DNA of 64,000 nt from Bacteroidota bacterium. Lineage in GTDB: Bacteria; Bacteroidota; Bacteroidia; Sphingobacteriales; Sphingobacteriaceae. The stretch spans positions 1 to 64,000 of the forward strand of contig JAFDZM010000050.1 in NCBI GenBank assembly GCA_018266915.1, given 5' to 3'. Position 1 is the first letter of the stretch; each line of letters begins with the position of its first letter. The position numbers and the translations under genes are program-made. Positions 24,798 to 34,554 of the stretch are shown here, piece by piece. The notes under the pieces were generated by a model. The model saw nothing but the letters and a program-made list of their open reading frames with translations, was not told the origin of the DNA and ran no database searches.

Positions 24798-25838
24798 TTA
24801 ACTTTTAAAAGCATTCCACCCCTGGGCGGTTATGGTATGAACTAATCCAGACTTGGTGATTAAATTACAGCCTGCAGAAGGTTCAGTGATATGTCCGATC
24901 ACCGAAATATCCATCATCAGCTTTATTTTCTCATAATCTGCCTGCTTTATGGTGAACAATAATTCGTAATCCTCACCACCGCTTAGCGCACAAACTGTTG
25001 GATCTAAATTAAATTCCCGGGCAGTTTCATAAGTCATCGGATCAAGCGGAATTTTATCTTCATAGATATTACAGCCCTTATTACTTTGTTTACAAATATG
25101 TAATACTTCTGATGCCAAACCGTCTGAAATATCGATCATTGACGTTGGCTTTATTTTCAGATCTTTCAGCAACTCCACAACATCTTTTCGAGCCTCTGGT
25201 TTAAGCTGGCGTTCAATAATATAGTCTTTCCCCTCAAGGTCAGGTTGAATATTAGGGTTTTCGATATATACCAGTTTTTCACGCTCAAGTAGTTGCAAGC
25301 CAACATATGCGCCGCCTAAGTCTCCTGAAACGCAGATCAAATCTCCTTCATGTGCCGTATTACGGTAAGCTATATCCTTTTCTTCCGCGTAACCTATCGA
25401 AGTAACGCTGATCACCAATCCCTGCCTTGATGAGGTAGTATCACCGCCTACGAGGTCCACATTATATTTTTCGCAGGCCAGGTATATTCCTTCGTAAAGT
25501 TCTTCAACTGCCTCGAGCGGAAATTTGCTGGAAATGCCTATCGAGACCGTAACCTGGCTCGCTATTCCATTCATTGCATATATGTCACTCAGGTTCACCT
25601 GTACCGATTTATAACCTAAATGTTTCAACGGTGTATAAGCTAAATCAAAATGAATGCCCTCTAACAGCATATCGGTTGAGACCAACGCCTTCTTTCCTTC
25701 AAAATCAATCACCGCCGCATCATCGCCAATACCCTTTTTTGTGCCAGGCTGCTTAATCTTTAACATTTTTGTCAAATGATCGATCAACCCAAATTCGCCC
25801 AAAGCCTCTATACTTGTTCTTTCGCTATTTTCGAACAT
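24798..25838 (-). CDS. thiL: Thiamine-monophosphate kinase ThiL
   Basis: 346 residues. AIR-synthase/ThiL fold: GDDAAVIDFEGKKALVSTDMLLEGIHFD near the N-terminus, VQVNLSDIYAMNG, DLVGGDTTSS (metal-binding loop), VCVSGDLGGAYVGL read as ICVSGDLGGAYVGL, and SMIDISDGLASEVLHI. It phosphorylates thiamine monophosphate to the diphosphate. Same strand as nadA and 50 bp from it; a short GC hairpin (25860-25872) lies between. Confidence 0.95.
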   Translation of the reverse strand: MFENSERTSIEALGEFGLIDHLTKMLKIKQPGTKKGIGDDAAVIDFEGKKALVSTDMLLEGIHFDLAYTPLKHLGYKSVQVNLSDIYAMNGIASQVTVSIGISSKFPLEAVEELYEGIYLACEKYNVDLVGGDTTSSRQGLVISVTSIGYAEEKDIAYRNTAHEGDLICVSGDLGGAYVGLQLLEREKLVYIENPNIQPDLEGKDYIIERQLKPEARKDVVELLKDLKIKPTSMIDISDGLASEVLHICKQSNKGCNIYEDKIPLDPMTYETAREFNLDPTVCALSGGEDYELLFTIKQADYEKIKLMMDISVIGHITEPSAGCNLITKSGLVHTITAQGWNAFKS

Positions 25839-25859
25839 AATTTTCTAATCTGCTACATA

Positions 25860-25872
25860 CCGCCGAAGGCGG
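25860..25872. repeat. Short GC hairpin between nadA and thiL
   Basis: CCGCC / GGCGG stem with a 3-nt loop. The T-run lies on the wrong side for a terminator reading from nadA, so its function is unclear. Confidence 0.4.
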
Positions 25873-25888
25873 AAAAATTTTTTGGTTT

Positions 25889-26881
25889 TTAAAGACCTAA
25901 CTGAGCTGATATCTCCAGCATCCTTTCAATCGGTTTTACCGCTCTTTTTATAATTTCTGCCGGAACAGTTACTTCTGGCATCTCATTTTTCATGCACAGG
26001 TAAAGCTTTTCCAGTGTATTTCTCTTCATGTGCGGGCAATCGTTACAAGCACAATTGTTATTTGGGGGCGCCGGGATAAATACTTTATCCGGGTTTTCCT
26101 TTTGCATCTGGTGTATAATGCCCGATTCGGTTGCTACGATAAATTCCTTCTCCGGACTTTTGGTAGCATATTTTAATAAACCTGTTGTTGACCCTATATA
26201 ATCGGCCATTTTCAAAATCACATCCTCACATTCCGGGTGCGCCAGCAATTTTGCATTCGGGTGGCGTTCTTTCAGTTTAGTGATCTTCTCTCTCGAAAAT
26301 ATCTCGTGAACCATACAGGCTCCGTTCCATAACACCAAGTCACGTCCTGTTTTTTTAGCCACATAAGCTCCCAGGTTTTTATCCGGTCCGAAAATTATCT
26401 TCTGATCTTTCGGCAAGCTTTCTACAATCGCCACTGCATTGCTCGATGTGCACACAATATCGCTCAATGCTTTTAGTTCAGCTGTGCAATTCACGTAAGT
26501 GATGACCAAATGATCAGGATAATTCTCTTTAAACTTCCTGAACAAATGTGGCGGACAGCTGTCTGCTAACGAGCAACCGGCCTTCAAATCAGGTAACAAA
26601 ACCTTTTTTTCAGGCGATAATATCTTCGCTGTTTCGGCCATGAAGTGTACACCGGCAAATACAATGATATCGGCGTCTGTTTTGGCTGCTTGCTGAGATA
26701 ATCCCAGGCTGTCGCCAATATAGTCAGCAATGTCCTGTATGTCGGGCTCCTGGTAATAGTGGGCCAAAACAACTGCATTCTTTTGTTTTTTTAATTTTTC
26801 GATTTCTTCAAAAAGGTCAAGCGTCGGATCAATCTGTTCCTCCACAAATCCTTTCAGGTTTATTTCTGCTAAGGTATCCAT
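25889..26881 (-). CDS. nadA: Quinolinate synthase NadA
   Basis: 330 residues. Characteristic motifs: [77 protein letters not shown] and the last Fe-S segment [20 protein letters not shown]. Three cysteines of the 4Fe-4S cluster are in place. It condenses iminoaspartate with DHAP to quinolinate in de novo NAD synthesis; partner NadB is encoded divergently. Confidence 0.97.
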   Translation of the reverse strand: MDTLAEINLKGFVEEQIDPTLDLFEEIEKLKKQKNAVVLAHYYQEPDIQDIADYIGDSLGLSQQAAKTDADIIVFAGVHFMAETAKILSPEKKVLLPDLKAGCSLADSCPPHLFRKFKENYPDHLVITYVNCTAELKALSDIVCTSSNAVAIVESLPKDQKIIFGPDKNLGAYVAKKTGRDLVLWNGACMVHEIFSREKITKLKERHPNAKLLAHPECEDVILKMADYIGSTTGLLKYATKSPEKEFIVATESGIIHQMQKENPDKVFIPAPPNNNCACNDCPHMKRNTLEKLYLCMKNEMPEVTVPAEIIKRAVKPIERMLEISAQLGL

Positions 26882-27289
26882 TTCAACAATTCAAATAATA
26901 ACAACACTTTTTAATTAAAGAAAAAAGCTATTGTTATTGGTGTGTTAATTCTGTTTAAAAGTAATGATACAACGTATATGAATAGTAAGTTTTACATTTT
27001 TATTAACAAAAAAACTATGTCTTTTGAATGATATACTTTTGATTTTAAGACGTGTATATTTCGCTTAATTTTATTTTAAAACATATTTGTTAATAAGTTA
27101 ACGGGGTGTAAAATGTTGATTAGTGTCTTTATTAGTCTCAAAATTACGGTAAAGATTATTTAGAATTGGACGCGAAAACATCATTATCCACTACTTAATA
27201 ATTTATTATTTTTTTACTTACACAAAATTAACACGTTTTAGAGCGCTTTCTAACATAAGCACTATTTTTACACAATATTATACATCTAT
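26882..27289. promoter_or_regulatory. 408-bp divergent regulatory region between nadA and nadB
   Basis: No gene or RNA element recognised. The region is very AT-rich and must hold both nad promoters. I looked for a NAD-type riboswitch or clear operator and saw none. Confidence 0.35.
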
Positions 27290-28882
27290 ATGACTAGAAC
27301 AGCAGATTTTTTGGTGATTGGTTCGGGTATTGCCGGATTGAGTTTTGCACTAAAAGCAGCAAAGCATGGTAAAGTTCTGATAGTTACAAAATCAAATGAA
27401 GACGAGTCTAACACTAAGTACGCCCAGGGTGGTGTAGCGGTGGTTGTGGATAAAAAAGATGATTCTTTTGAAAAACATATTGAAGACACTTTAATAGCCG
27501 GTGACGGGCTTTGTGATAAGGAAACGGTTGAGATAGTTGTTGAAGAAGGTCCGGAGAGAATTCGTGAAATTATTGACTACGGAACCAACTTTGATAAGAC
27601 CAATGAAGGCATGTATGACCTGGCAAAAGAGGGCGGTCATTCCGAATTCAGAGTATTACATTATAAGGATATAACGGGCTGGGAGATAGAAAGAGCGTTA
27701 TTAGATCAGATCCATCAAAACCCTAATATTACTATACTAACGCATTATTTTGCTGTCGATCTGATCACGCAACACCATTTGGGAAAGTTTGTAGATAAAT
27801 CAAGCGATGATATAAAATGTTATGGCGTATATGTTTTAAATACGCTGAATGGGCATGTGGAAAAGATATTATCTAAAGTGACTGTGATGACTTCAGGTGG
27901 TGCTGGTCATATCTATTCTATTACTACCAACCCAACGATTGCTACCGGCGATGGTGTTGCTATGGTTTACCGCGCTAAAGGAAAAGTACGGAATATGGAG
28001 TTTATTCAGTTCCATCCCACAGCTTTATATAATCCGGGGGAATATCCTTCCTTTTTAATATCTGAAGCCGTACGTGGTTTTGGAGGTATATTAAAACGCA
28101 CCAATGGCCAGGAATTTATGCAGGAATATGATGAACGTAAATCATTGGCGCCGAGGGATATTGTAGCGAGGGCGATAGATGCTGAAATAAAAAAATCAGG
28201 TGAAGATTATGTTTACCTGGATATACGTCACAGAAGTAAACAGGATATACTGGCGCATTTTCCAAATATTTATGCGAAATGTTTAGATATAGGCATCGAT
28301 ATGACTAAAGATATGATACCAGTAGCACCGGCCTGTCATTATATGTGCGGTGGCATTATGGTTGATCATGTTGGTAAGTCATCAATTTTAAATTTATATG
28401 CCTGTGGTGAATGTTCTTCGACAGGGTTGCATGGTGCTAATCGTCTGGCTTCCAATTCATTATTAGAGGCTTTGGTATTTGCAGACCGTATTTATAAAGA
28501 TGCTGTTGAACAATTCAATAGAAATATAATACCTGAAGGTATTCCTGATTGGAATGAACATGGTGTTCAATTATCTAACGAAGATATCCTCGTAACTCAT
28601 AATATCCGCGAAATGCAAAAAATGATGAGCGATTATGTTGGTATTGTTCGCTCTGATTTCAGGCTGGAAAGAGCTATGCGACGTCTGCATTTATTATATG
28701 AAGAAACAGAAGAGTTTTATAAAAAGACGAAGTTATCAGTGAAGCTTTGTGAGCTAAGAAACTTAATACAAGTTTCCTATATTGTAATTAAATCGGCTAT
28801 GCTGAGAAAAGAGAGCAGGGGGTTGCATTATACTACAGATTATGCCGTTCATGCCGAGCCGGTTCATGATACGGTATTTTAA
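27290..28882 (+). CDS. nadB: L-aspartate oxidase NadB
   Basis: 530 residues, typical length. FAD-binding start DFLVIGSGIAGLSFALKAA, SNTKYAQGGVAVV, the active-site region EGGHSEFRVLHYKDITGWEIERAL, FIQFHPTALY and the C-terminal ACGECSSTGLHGANRLASNSLLEALVFADR. It oxidises aspartate to iminoaspartate for NadA. Divergent from nadA across 408 bp, a common arrangement for shared control. Confidence 0.97.
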   Translation: MTRTADFLVIGSGIAGLSFALKAAKHGKVLIVTKSNEDESNTKYAQGGVAVVVDKKDDSFEKHIEDTLIAGDGLCDKETVEIVVEEGPERIREIIDYGTNFDKTNEGMYDLAKEGGHSEFRVLHYKDITGWEIERALLDQIHQNPNITILTHYFAVDLITQHHLGKFVDKSSDDIKCYGVYVLNTLNGHVEKILSKVTVMTSGGAGHIYSITTNPTIATGDGVAMVYRAKGKVRNMEFIQFHPTALYNPGEYPSFLISEAVRGFGGILKRTNGQEFMQEYDERKSLAPRDIVARAIDAEIKKSGEDYVYLDIRHRSKQDILAHFPNIYAKCLDIGIDMTKDMIPVAPACHYMCGGIMVDHVGKSSILNLYACGECSSTGLHGANRLASNSLLEALVFADRIYKDAVEQFNRNIIPEGIPDWNEHGVQLSNEDILVTHNIREMQKMMSDYVGIVRSDFRLERAMRRLHLLYEETEEFYKKTKLSVKLCELRNLIQVSYIVIKSAMLRKESRGLHYTTDYAVHAEPVHDTVF

Positions 28883-28940
28883 TTAAATTATTCACGGTTG
28901 GTCTTATAATTGCGTCTTATAACGGAACTATAAATATTTA

Positions 28941-29432
28941 ATGACATTTTTTTCACGTTTTAAAAAGAAGCCTGAACCAGAAGCTACTCCTACAGATAGT
29001 ATCAAGGTAATTGCCGACGGAGTATTATTTGAAGACGCATTTTTTATAAAATGGGGTTCGGATATTGAGTTTGATAAGAAGTATATCAAGAAGGAATATC
29101 GCTCTGATCGGGTGATCTATCATTGGGGAGAGCAATCAATATTAAATGGCTTAAATCTATACTTTAAAACTATTTGCTGGAACCATAAACAAAATGGGGA
29201 TACCAAATCATTTGAATCAATAGATTTCTTATCAGAAGATACCGACGCAGAGCTTATTTTTGGGAAGACAAAAGCACATCTAACCGGAATTTTTGGAGAG
29301 TCGAAGCAGGAAGAAGATGTGAAGCATGGTGATATAGCTTTGGAATGGAAAGTGAAGGCTATTAAAATCTCCCTAAATCTTTTTTATAAAGACCGAAAGA
29401 AAGTGCACTTGGAGATAGGGTGGTGGTTGTAG
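28941..29432 (+). CDS. Hypothetical protein, paired with next gene
   Basis: 163 residues, not recognised. No signal peptide; the N-terminus is basic (TFFSRFKKKPEPE), the middle is strand-rich with many aromatic residues (VIYHWGEQSILNGLNLYFKTICWNHK). Lower G+C and shorter than its housekeeping neighbours. It could be an immunity-like or regulatory cytosolic protein, but that is only an impression from size and context. Confidence 0.6.
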   Translation: MTFFSRFKKKPEPEATPTDSIKVIADGVLFEDAFFIKWGSDIEFDKKYIKKEYRSDRVIYHWGEQSILNGLNLYFKTICWNHKQNGDTKSFESIDFLSEDTDAELIFGKTKAHLTGIFGESKQEEDVKHGDIALEWKVKAIKISLNLFYKDRKKVHLEIGWWL

Positions 29433-29490
29433 AGTTCTAATATCAGGTTTTTATTGTATTATTAAGCAGTTTTACCTTTAACCTTAATTC

Positions 29491-29970
29491 ATGGGAACTT
29501 TAAAACAAGATGTTAAGCATCATTCAGACTGGCTTGTAAAGGCATTTAGAGAAGATCGTATAAATCTTGATTATAGTATAAAAAGTCTGATAGAGATAGA
29601 TCGATTTTTTAATAAACATGCTGTAAAAGGACAGGCGGTAAAGGGCGGTCGACTGTCTAAAAATCTTGGGCCGGTTTTGTTTTCGATAGCTTCTTATGTT
29701 GGCGATTGTTTAATAAAAACTGTTCCGGGTTCAGATTGGGTCACTGATGATAAAGATCCTGAAGGTGAGATTAATATTTCTGTTGTATTTCCGAACGGTG
29801 GTACAGTTTGGCCGATGCAAAGGGTTATGAAAAGGTTTAAATTGGGAAGTGAGGAATCAATATATGTATATGGGCATATGTTGACAAAGGAATTTACCAA
29901 AGAGGAATTTGATAGCAGTTATTGGGAATTGAAAGGGGAGTCGGGAAAATGGTGGAAGTTTTGGAAATAA
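29491..29970 (+). CDS. Hypothetical protein
   Basis: 159 residues, not recognised. It begins with a helical part (DVKHHSDWLVKAFREDRINLDYSIKSLIEIDRFF), followed by FSIASYVGDCLIKTVPGSDWVTDDKDPEGEINISVVFPNGGTVWPMQRVMKRFKLG, a mixed alpha/beta cytosolic pattern with two Trp-rich ends. Follows the previous unknown gene by 58 bp in the same direction and is followed by tRNA-Gly on the other strand. Confidence 0.6.
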   Translation: MGTLKQDVKHHSDWLVKAFREDRINLDYSIKSLIEIDRFFNKHAVKGQAVKGGRLSKNLGPVLFSIASYVGDCLIKTVPGSDWVTDDKDPEGEINISVVFPNGGTVWPMQRVMKRFKLGSEESIYVYGHMLTKEFTKEEFDSSYWELKGESGKWWKFWK

Positions 29971-29975
29971 AAAAG

Positions 29976-30048
29976 AGCGGAAAACGGGATTCGAACCCGC
30001 GGCCTTCAGTTTGGGAAACTGATGCTCTACCGACTGAGCTATTTCCGC
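29976..30048 (-). tRNA. tRNA-Gly (anticodon CCC)
   Basis: A 73-nt cloverleaf on the minus strand: acceptor GCGGAAA pairing with TTTCCGC, D-arm GCTC...GAGC, anticodon arm TCAGT-TTCCCAA-ACTGA giving CCC, T-arm CGGG-TTCGAAT-CCCG, discriminator T. CCA is not encoded. A T-rich stretch follows its 3' end. Confidence 0.95.
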
Positions 30049-30135
30049 TAAATTTGTATCCAAACATAAATAAAAATATTACCCTATCCAATAACCACTC
30101 ATTCACTCAATCGCTAATTCACTAATTAAATAAAT

Positions 30136-30660
30136 ATGCCTGTTATACTACCTGTAAAAGATAAAAACCCAACATGGGGAAACAATTGTTTTATTGCCGA
30201 AAATGCGACGATTGTTGGTGATGTAACCATGGGCGATAATTGCTCCGTTTGGTTTAATGCAGTGATCAGGGGAGATGTGCATTATATCAAAATAGGTAAT
30301 AATACCAATATACAGGATGGCGCTGTTATCCATGCGACTTACCTGAAAGCTTATACTGAAATAGGAAATTGTGTATCAATAGGCCATAATGCTTTAGTAC
30401 ATGGATGTACATTAAAAGACCATGTATTGATAGGTATGGGTGCTATCGTAATGGATCACGCCATTGTAGAAGAATTTGTCATCATAGGCGCAGGTTCAGT
30501 AGTGCTGGAAAAGACAACATGCGAGTCAGGGTACCTATATGCCGGCACACCTGCCAAAAAGATAAAGCCGCTTACCCAGGAACAAAAAGATATGCTGCGG
30601 CAATTACCGCATAACTATATCATGTATTCGGGCTGGTTCAATGAGTCGTCGGCTCTTTAG
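30136..30660 (+). CDS. Gamma-class carbonic anhydrase-like hexapeptide protein
   Basis: 174 residues of left-handed beta-helix hexapeptide repeats (IVGDVTMGDNCSVWFNAVIRGDVHYIKIGNNTNIQDGAVIHATY). The three metal-ligand histidines sit in VIHAT, IGHNA and VHGC, the usual gamma-CA/YrdA set. Activity as carbonic anhydrase is not certain in this family. Its 3' end overlaps the convergent Ig-domain lipoprotein gene by 23 bp. Confidence 0.93.
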   Translation: MPVILPVKDKNPTWGNNCFIAENATIVGDVTMGDNCSVWFNAVIRGDVHYIKIGNNTNIQDGAVIHATYLKAYTEIGNCVSIGHNALVHGCTLKDHVLIGMGAIVMDHAIVEEFVIIGAGSVVLEKTTCESGYLYAGTPAKKIKPLTQEQKDMLRQLPHNYIMYSGWFNESSAL

Positions 30661-32281
30661 GGATATCGATTGGTTCTTCAGCCTCCCAGTTTGATCGTAA
30701 CGTGATCTGTTTCTGATATATCCATACATTTTCCGGCTGGATACGTTTCTTAATATTGCCGCTATCCCATTTACCGTTTTTGTTGTCGTCATAAATCACC
30801 CTAACATAATACTTGCCTATAGGATAATTCTTGTAAACAACGTTCCCGCTTTTGGTTATAGGATTCCGGTGAACAACCTCTTTCTGACTGTTCATCAACT
30901 CTATCACATATCCTTTGGATGTATCAGGTACAGTCACTTTTAAAGTTAACGGGCCGTAATTGTCTGGTTTGTCAAGCTGAAATTGCTTCAAAAACTTCTT
31001 GTTCCTGTCGCCATAAATACTAGTTAGGGCGCCTTCATTAAAAATAAGATCATAATGACTGTTTGGCTTCCATTTGTAATTGAATGTCAGCTTTGTCATT
31101 GTAGCAGTATCTTTGGTTATGGTGTAATTGGCAACGTTGGTTGAATCTTCATTTAAAGTTACCAGGGAATTGTCAATAGTTTGAACAGGAGCACTGGTTG
31201 TAACCACAAGTGTCTGTCCAGCCTTAATTTTATTATCGTTAGTGGTATTATATTTTAGGCTGATGATATGATCAAAGGCCTCTTTACGACCCTTTCTTAA
31301 GGCAATGGTATCTATAGGAACTTTATTTTGCATGAATTGAACCTTAATAGAATCAAAATCCATATTTTTCATGTAGATATAAGCCGTATCCCTGGTTTTA
31401 TTAAAGTCGACGATTTTATCCTTGTCCAGCTCAGGGGGAAATAATATCCTGGCTGATGGATTTTCAACAGGTTTATTAAAAGTGAAAAACATCTTTCCGT
31501 CTGACTCAAAACGCCGATCCACGCGGAATTTTTCAGGCTCTTGTTTAAAAAGATTCAGGTGAATATTCGCTGTATCTTTTTTGAGGTGGATAGGGGAAGT
31601 CAGGAATGCTACAAGTTCATCATCCTTATCATAGATCCTGTTTGGAGTTTTTTCCTTAAGTGCATAAATACGGTAATCCCCATCGTGCAGGTTATTTAAA
31701 GTGAAATTACCTGATGTATCGGTAACGGCAAAAATACTTGGTTTCTTCTTTCCCCAAAGCGTGTCCTTATTCAGTGAAAACAACATAACGGTTACCTGTT
31801 TCTCTTTTTCCTGGGTCATCAGGTTTTGTACATTACCCGCAACACTCAATGAGTCGATATGCGGACCGGTAGAAAAAACGTAAGTGAAATTGTCAAGAAC
31901 ATTTCCTTCGTTTAAGTCAGCAATTGATTTTCCGAAGTTAATAACGTAGGTTGTATTTTTTAGGAGGGTGTCTTTTTTAAAATCAATGATGATAGATTTC
32001 TGACTTACTTTAATGCTCGGTGTCCTGTCTAGTGCCGGACTTATGGTAATTTCCTGCGCTTGATTATTCAATTTGAAATATTCATCAAATTCCAGTTGGA
32101 TTTGCTTGGCCGAAAAATTCCGGGTCATGTTCGGCGGGGTCGCCTTTAACATTTTTGGTGGGGTGCGATCTTTTGGACCTCCCTGTGGCTTTTGCATGCT
32201 GGCGCAGCCAAATAGTATCAATGCAGTGGTAAAAACAAGTAGTTTTCCGGGTAAAAAAGCACTCCTTTTGTTTAGCCTCAT
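30638..32281 (-). CDS. Lipoprotein with bacterial Ig-like (SbsA-type) domain
   Basis: 547 residues. Lipoprotein signal with lipobox LILFGC at about 21-26, then PKDRTPPKMLKATPPNMTRNFSAKQIQLEFDEYFKL, the N-terminal Big_5/SbsA Ig-like domain of this Bacteroidota family, followed by several further beta-sandwich segments and a carboxypeptidase-regulatory-like stretch (FAVTDTSGNFTLNNLHDGDYRIYALKE). Likely surface exposed; function unknown. Convergent overlap of 23 bp with the gamma-CA gene. Confidence 0.85.
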   Translation of the reverse strand: MRLNKRSAFLPGKLLVFTTALILFGCASMQKPQGGPKDRTPPKMLKATPPNMTRNFSAKQIQLEFDEYFKLNNQAQEITISPALDRTPSIKVSQKSIIIDFKKDTLLKNTTYVINFGKSIADLNEGNVLDNFTYVFSTGPHIDSLSVAGNVQNLMTQEKEKQVTVMLFSLNKDTLWGKKKPSIFAVTDTSGNFTLNNLHDGDYRIYALKEKTPNRIYDKDDELVAFLTSPIHLKKDTANIHLNLFKQEPEKFRVDRRFESDGKMFFTFNKPVENPSARILFPPELDKDKIVDFNKTRDTAYIYMKNMDFDSIKVQFMQNKVPIDTIALRKGRKEAFDHIISLKYNTTNDNKIKAGQTLVVTTSAPVQTIDNSLVTLNEDSTNVANYTITKDTATMTKLTFNYKWKPNSHYDLIFNEGALTSIYGDRNKKFLKQFQLDKPDNYGPLTLKVTVPDTSKGYVIELMNSQKEVVHRNPITKSGNVVYKNYPIGKYYVRVIYDDNKNGKWDSGNIKKRIQPENVWIYQKQITLRSNWEAEEPIDIPKEPTTH

Positions 32282-32402
32282 TTTTAAGCCTTATAAACGG
32301 TTTTTATGTTTTTATGAAGGTTACCATTCAGAACTTAAAATTATCGCTTGTAAGCCCTCTAATAACTTCATGTTAAATAATTGATTTTCAGTTATTTATC
32401 TG

Positions 32403-34265
32403 TTATCTTGAGATATGTACCATCAAAACTGAGATATCGGATGGTGAAACCCCAGAAATGCGTGATGCTTGCCCCAAAGTGCGAGGTTTTATCTTCATCA
32501 GCTTTTCTCGGGCCTCCTTTGACAACGAGACAAGATTGTGATAGTTGAATTCAGGATTGATCTCCTTATCTTCCATCTTTCGCATCTTTTCTACAATGTC
32601 TAATTCCTTCTCAAAATAACTCTCATATTTGATTTTTATTTCAGCCTGCTCAATAGTTTCTTTATCGTATTTCGAAAGTAACTCTTCAATAGATTTGTTG
32701 GCCTTTCTTAAATCTTCAAATGAAATCTGAGGGCGGCTCAGCAAATTGAAAAACCTGACATTTTGTGAAAGCGGGGCAGTACCTAATTCTTCCAGTAATG
32801 GATTGATGGATGTTGCTTCAACAGATACATTTTTGGTATAAGCCACAATGTCGTCTGAGTCTTTCACTTTGTTGCTTACCTTGTTCATTCGCTCATCACT
32901 GATCAAGCCTAATTCGTAACCGATAGGAGTAAGCCTGATATCAGCATTGTCCTGGCGTAGCAACAAGCGATGCTCAGCACGAGAGGTAAACATACGATAA
33001 GGTTCCTCAGTGCCTTTGGTTACCAGGTCATCTATCAATACCCCGATGTAGGATTCAGAACGCTTCATGATCAACTCATGTTTATCTTTTACCTTTTGAT
33101 GCGCGTTGATACCAGCAATGAATCCTTGCGATGCTGCTTCTTCATATCCGGTAGTACCATTGATCTGCCCGGCGAAGAAAAGATTCTTTACCAATTTAGT
33201 TTCCAGTGTCAGGTCCAACTGGGTAGGTGGGAAGTAATCGTACTCTATAGCATAACCAGGCCTGAACATTTTGGCATTTTCAAAACCCGGTATTTGAGTC
33301 AGCGCTTTGTATTGCACGTCTTCAGGAAGAGAGGTAGAGAAACCATTTACATAGATTTCAACCGTATTAAATCCCTCCGGCTCAACAAATATCTGATGAC
33401 GTTCGCGCTCGGCAAAACGATTGATCTTATCTTCAATAGAAGGGCAGTACCTCGGGCCCAAGCCTTTGATACGACCAGTGAACATCGGGGATTTTTCGAA
33501 ACCTTCCTTTAGTGTCTCATGTACACTTGTGTTGGTATAGGTGATCCAGCAGCAGCGTTGCTCGGTTGGGCGCTCTACATCGCTAAAAGAAAAACGTCCG
33601 GCATTTTCATCGCCCCATTGTTCTTCCATCACACTGTAATTTAGGGTACGGCCGTCTACGCGGGGTGGGGTGCCTGTCTTCATTCTGCCTGCTTCAAATC
33701 CTAGTTCCACCAATTGCTCGGTTAAACCCGTTGCTGCTTTTTCTGCTGTCCGGCCACCACCGAATTTCTTTTCACCAATATGGATCACTCCGTTCAGAAA
33801 GGTTCCATTGGTTAATACTACCGCATCGCATTCTATCTCTACACCTAATGATGTACGCACACCTTTAACTGTATTTCCTTTTACAATTAAGGAGTTCGCC
33901 ATGTCCTGCCATAGGTCAACGTTTGGTGTTCTTTCCAGGGCCAAACGCCATTCTTCTGCGAAACGCATGCGATCATTTTGTGTGCGCGGGCTCCACATCG
34001 CCGGACCTTTAGAAAGGTTCAGCATTCTGAATTGTATAGTCGTTTTATCTGCTATGATGCCAGAGTATCCACCCATGGCATCTATCTCGCGCACTATTTG
34101 ACCTTTGGCCACACCACCCATAGCGGGGTTGCAACTCATCTGCGCTATTGTCCCCATGTTCATGGTGATCAATAAAACAGAAGAGCCGAGATTAGCCGCT
34201 GCTGCCGCTGCCTCACAACCGGCATGGCCGGCACCCACAACTATTACATCATATTTCTTAAACAT
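32403..34265 (-). CDS. mnmG: tRNA uridine 5-carboxymethylaminomethyl modification enzyme MnmG (GidA)
   Basis: 620 residues from the ATG at 34265, preceded by GGAGGT; an in-frame GTG upstream lies inside a parS-like site. FAD-binding start [22 protein letters not shown], then [54 protein letters not shown] and the C-terminal [37 protein letters not shown]. With MnmE it modifies U34 of several tRNAs. Genes of this family often lie near the replication origin, in keeping with the two parS-like sites at its start. Confidence 0.98.
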   Translation of the reverse strand: MFKKYDVIVVGAGHAGCEAAAAAANLGSSVLLITMNMGTIAQMSCNPAMGGVAKGQIVREIDAMGGYSGIIADKTTIQFRMLNLSKGPAMWSPRTQNDRMRFAEEWRLALERTPNVDLWQDMANSLIVKGNTVKGVRTSLGVEIECDAVVLTNGTFLNGVIHIGEKKFGGGRTAEKAATGLTEQLVELGFEAGRMKTGTPPRVDGRTLNYSVMEEQWGDENAGRFSFSDVERPTEQRCCWITYTNTSVHETLKEGFEKSPMFTGRIKGLGPRYCPSIEDKINRFAERERHQIFVEPEGFNTVEIYVNGFSTSLPEDVQYKALTQIPGFENAKMFRPGYAIEYDYFPPTQLDLTLETKLVKNLFFAGQINGTTGYEEAASQGFIAGINAHQKVKDKHELIMKRSESYIGVLIDDLVTKGTEEPYRMFTSRAEHRLLLRQDNADIRLTPIGYELGLISDERMNKVSNKVKDSDDIVAYTKNVSVEATSINPLLEELGTAPLSQNVRFFNLLSRPQISFEDLRKANKSIEELLSKYDKETIEQAEIKIKYESYFEKELDIVEKMRKMEDKEINPEFNYHNLVSLSKEAREKLMKIKPRTLGQASRISGVSPSDISVLMVHISR

Positions 34266-34275
34266 CTTACCTCCA

Positions 34276-34291
34276 TGTTCCACGTGGAACG
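34276..34291. promoter_or_regulatory. parS-like site 1 (ParB binding)
   Basis: TGTTCCACGTGGAACG: a 14-bp perfect palindrome GTTCCACGTGGAAC, one terminal base from the general parS consensus. It sits about 11 bp upstream of the mnmG ATG. Confidence 0.8.
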
Positions 34292-34304
34292 TACAAAATT
34301 ACAT

Positions 34305-34553
34305 TCAATTACCGGATGTTCCACGTGGAACTTTAAATAATGATACTAATGCAACAAAGCCCCACACGCCTTCCAATATCACAAAAGGGTAGAAGCTAAC
34401 CATCCACGAGGCAAAGCAGCATATACCTGCGCCGATAAAGTTCATCAGGCTGTATGCTTTACTCTCTGCCGGAAGCTTCTTATATAAATTCAAAAAGAAT
34501 CCGATCAATAATATGATCACACCTATAGATGCTATGATATCTGAAAGCTTCAT
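34305..34553 (-). CDS. Small CBU_0592-like membrane protein
   Basis: 82 residues, three hydrophobic stretches: SDIIASIGVIILLIGFFLNLY, SLMNFIGAGICCFASWMVSF and FVILEGVWGFVALVSLF. This layout matches the CBU_0592 family of short membrane proteins of unknown role. It lies between the ABC-F gene and mnmG on the same strand, 1 bp after the ABC-F stop when read from the start side, and its last codons contain a parS-like site. Confidence 0.8.
   Translation of the reverse strand: MKLSDIIASIGVIILLIGFFLNLYKKLPAESKAYSLMNFIGAGICCFASWMVSFYPFVILEGVWGFVALVSLFKVPRGTSGN
34317..34332. promoter_or_regulatory. parS-like site 2 (ParB binding)
   Basis: TGTTCCACGTGGAACT, with the same 14-bp palindrome, centred 41 bp from site 1 (four helical turns). 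It lies in the last codons (KVPRGT) of the small membrane protein gene at 34305-34553. Confidence 0.8.
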
Positions 34554-34554
34554 T

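Noticed and set aside
26882..27289. Riboswitch in the nadA-nadB region
   Set aside because: No conserved helices or motif of a known NAD or other riboswitch class were recognised in this AT-rich stretch.
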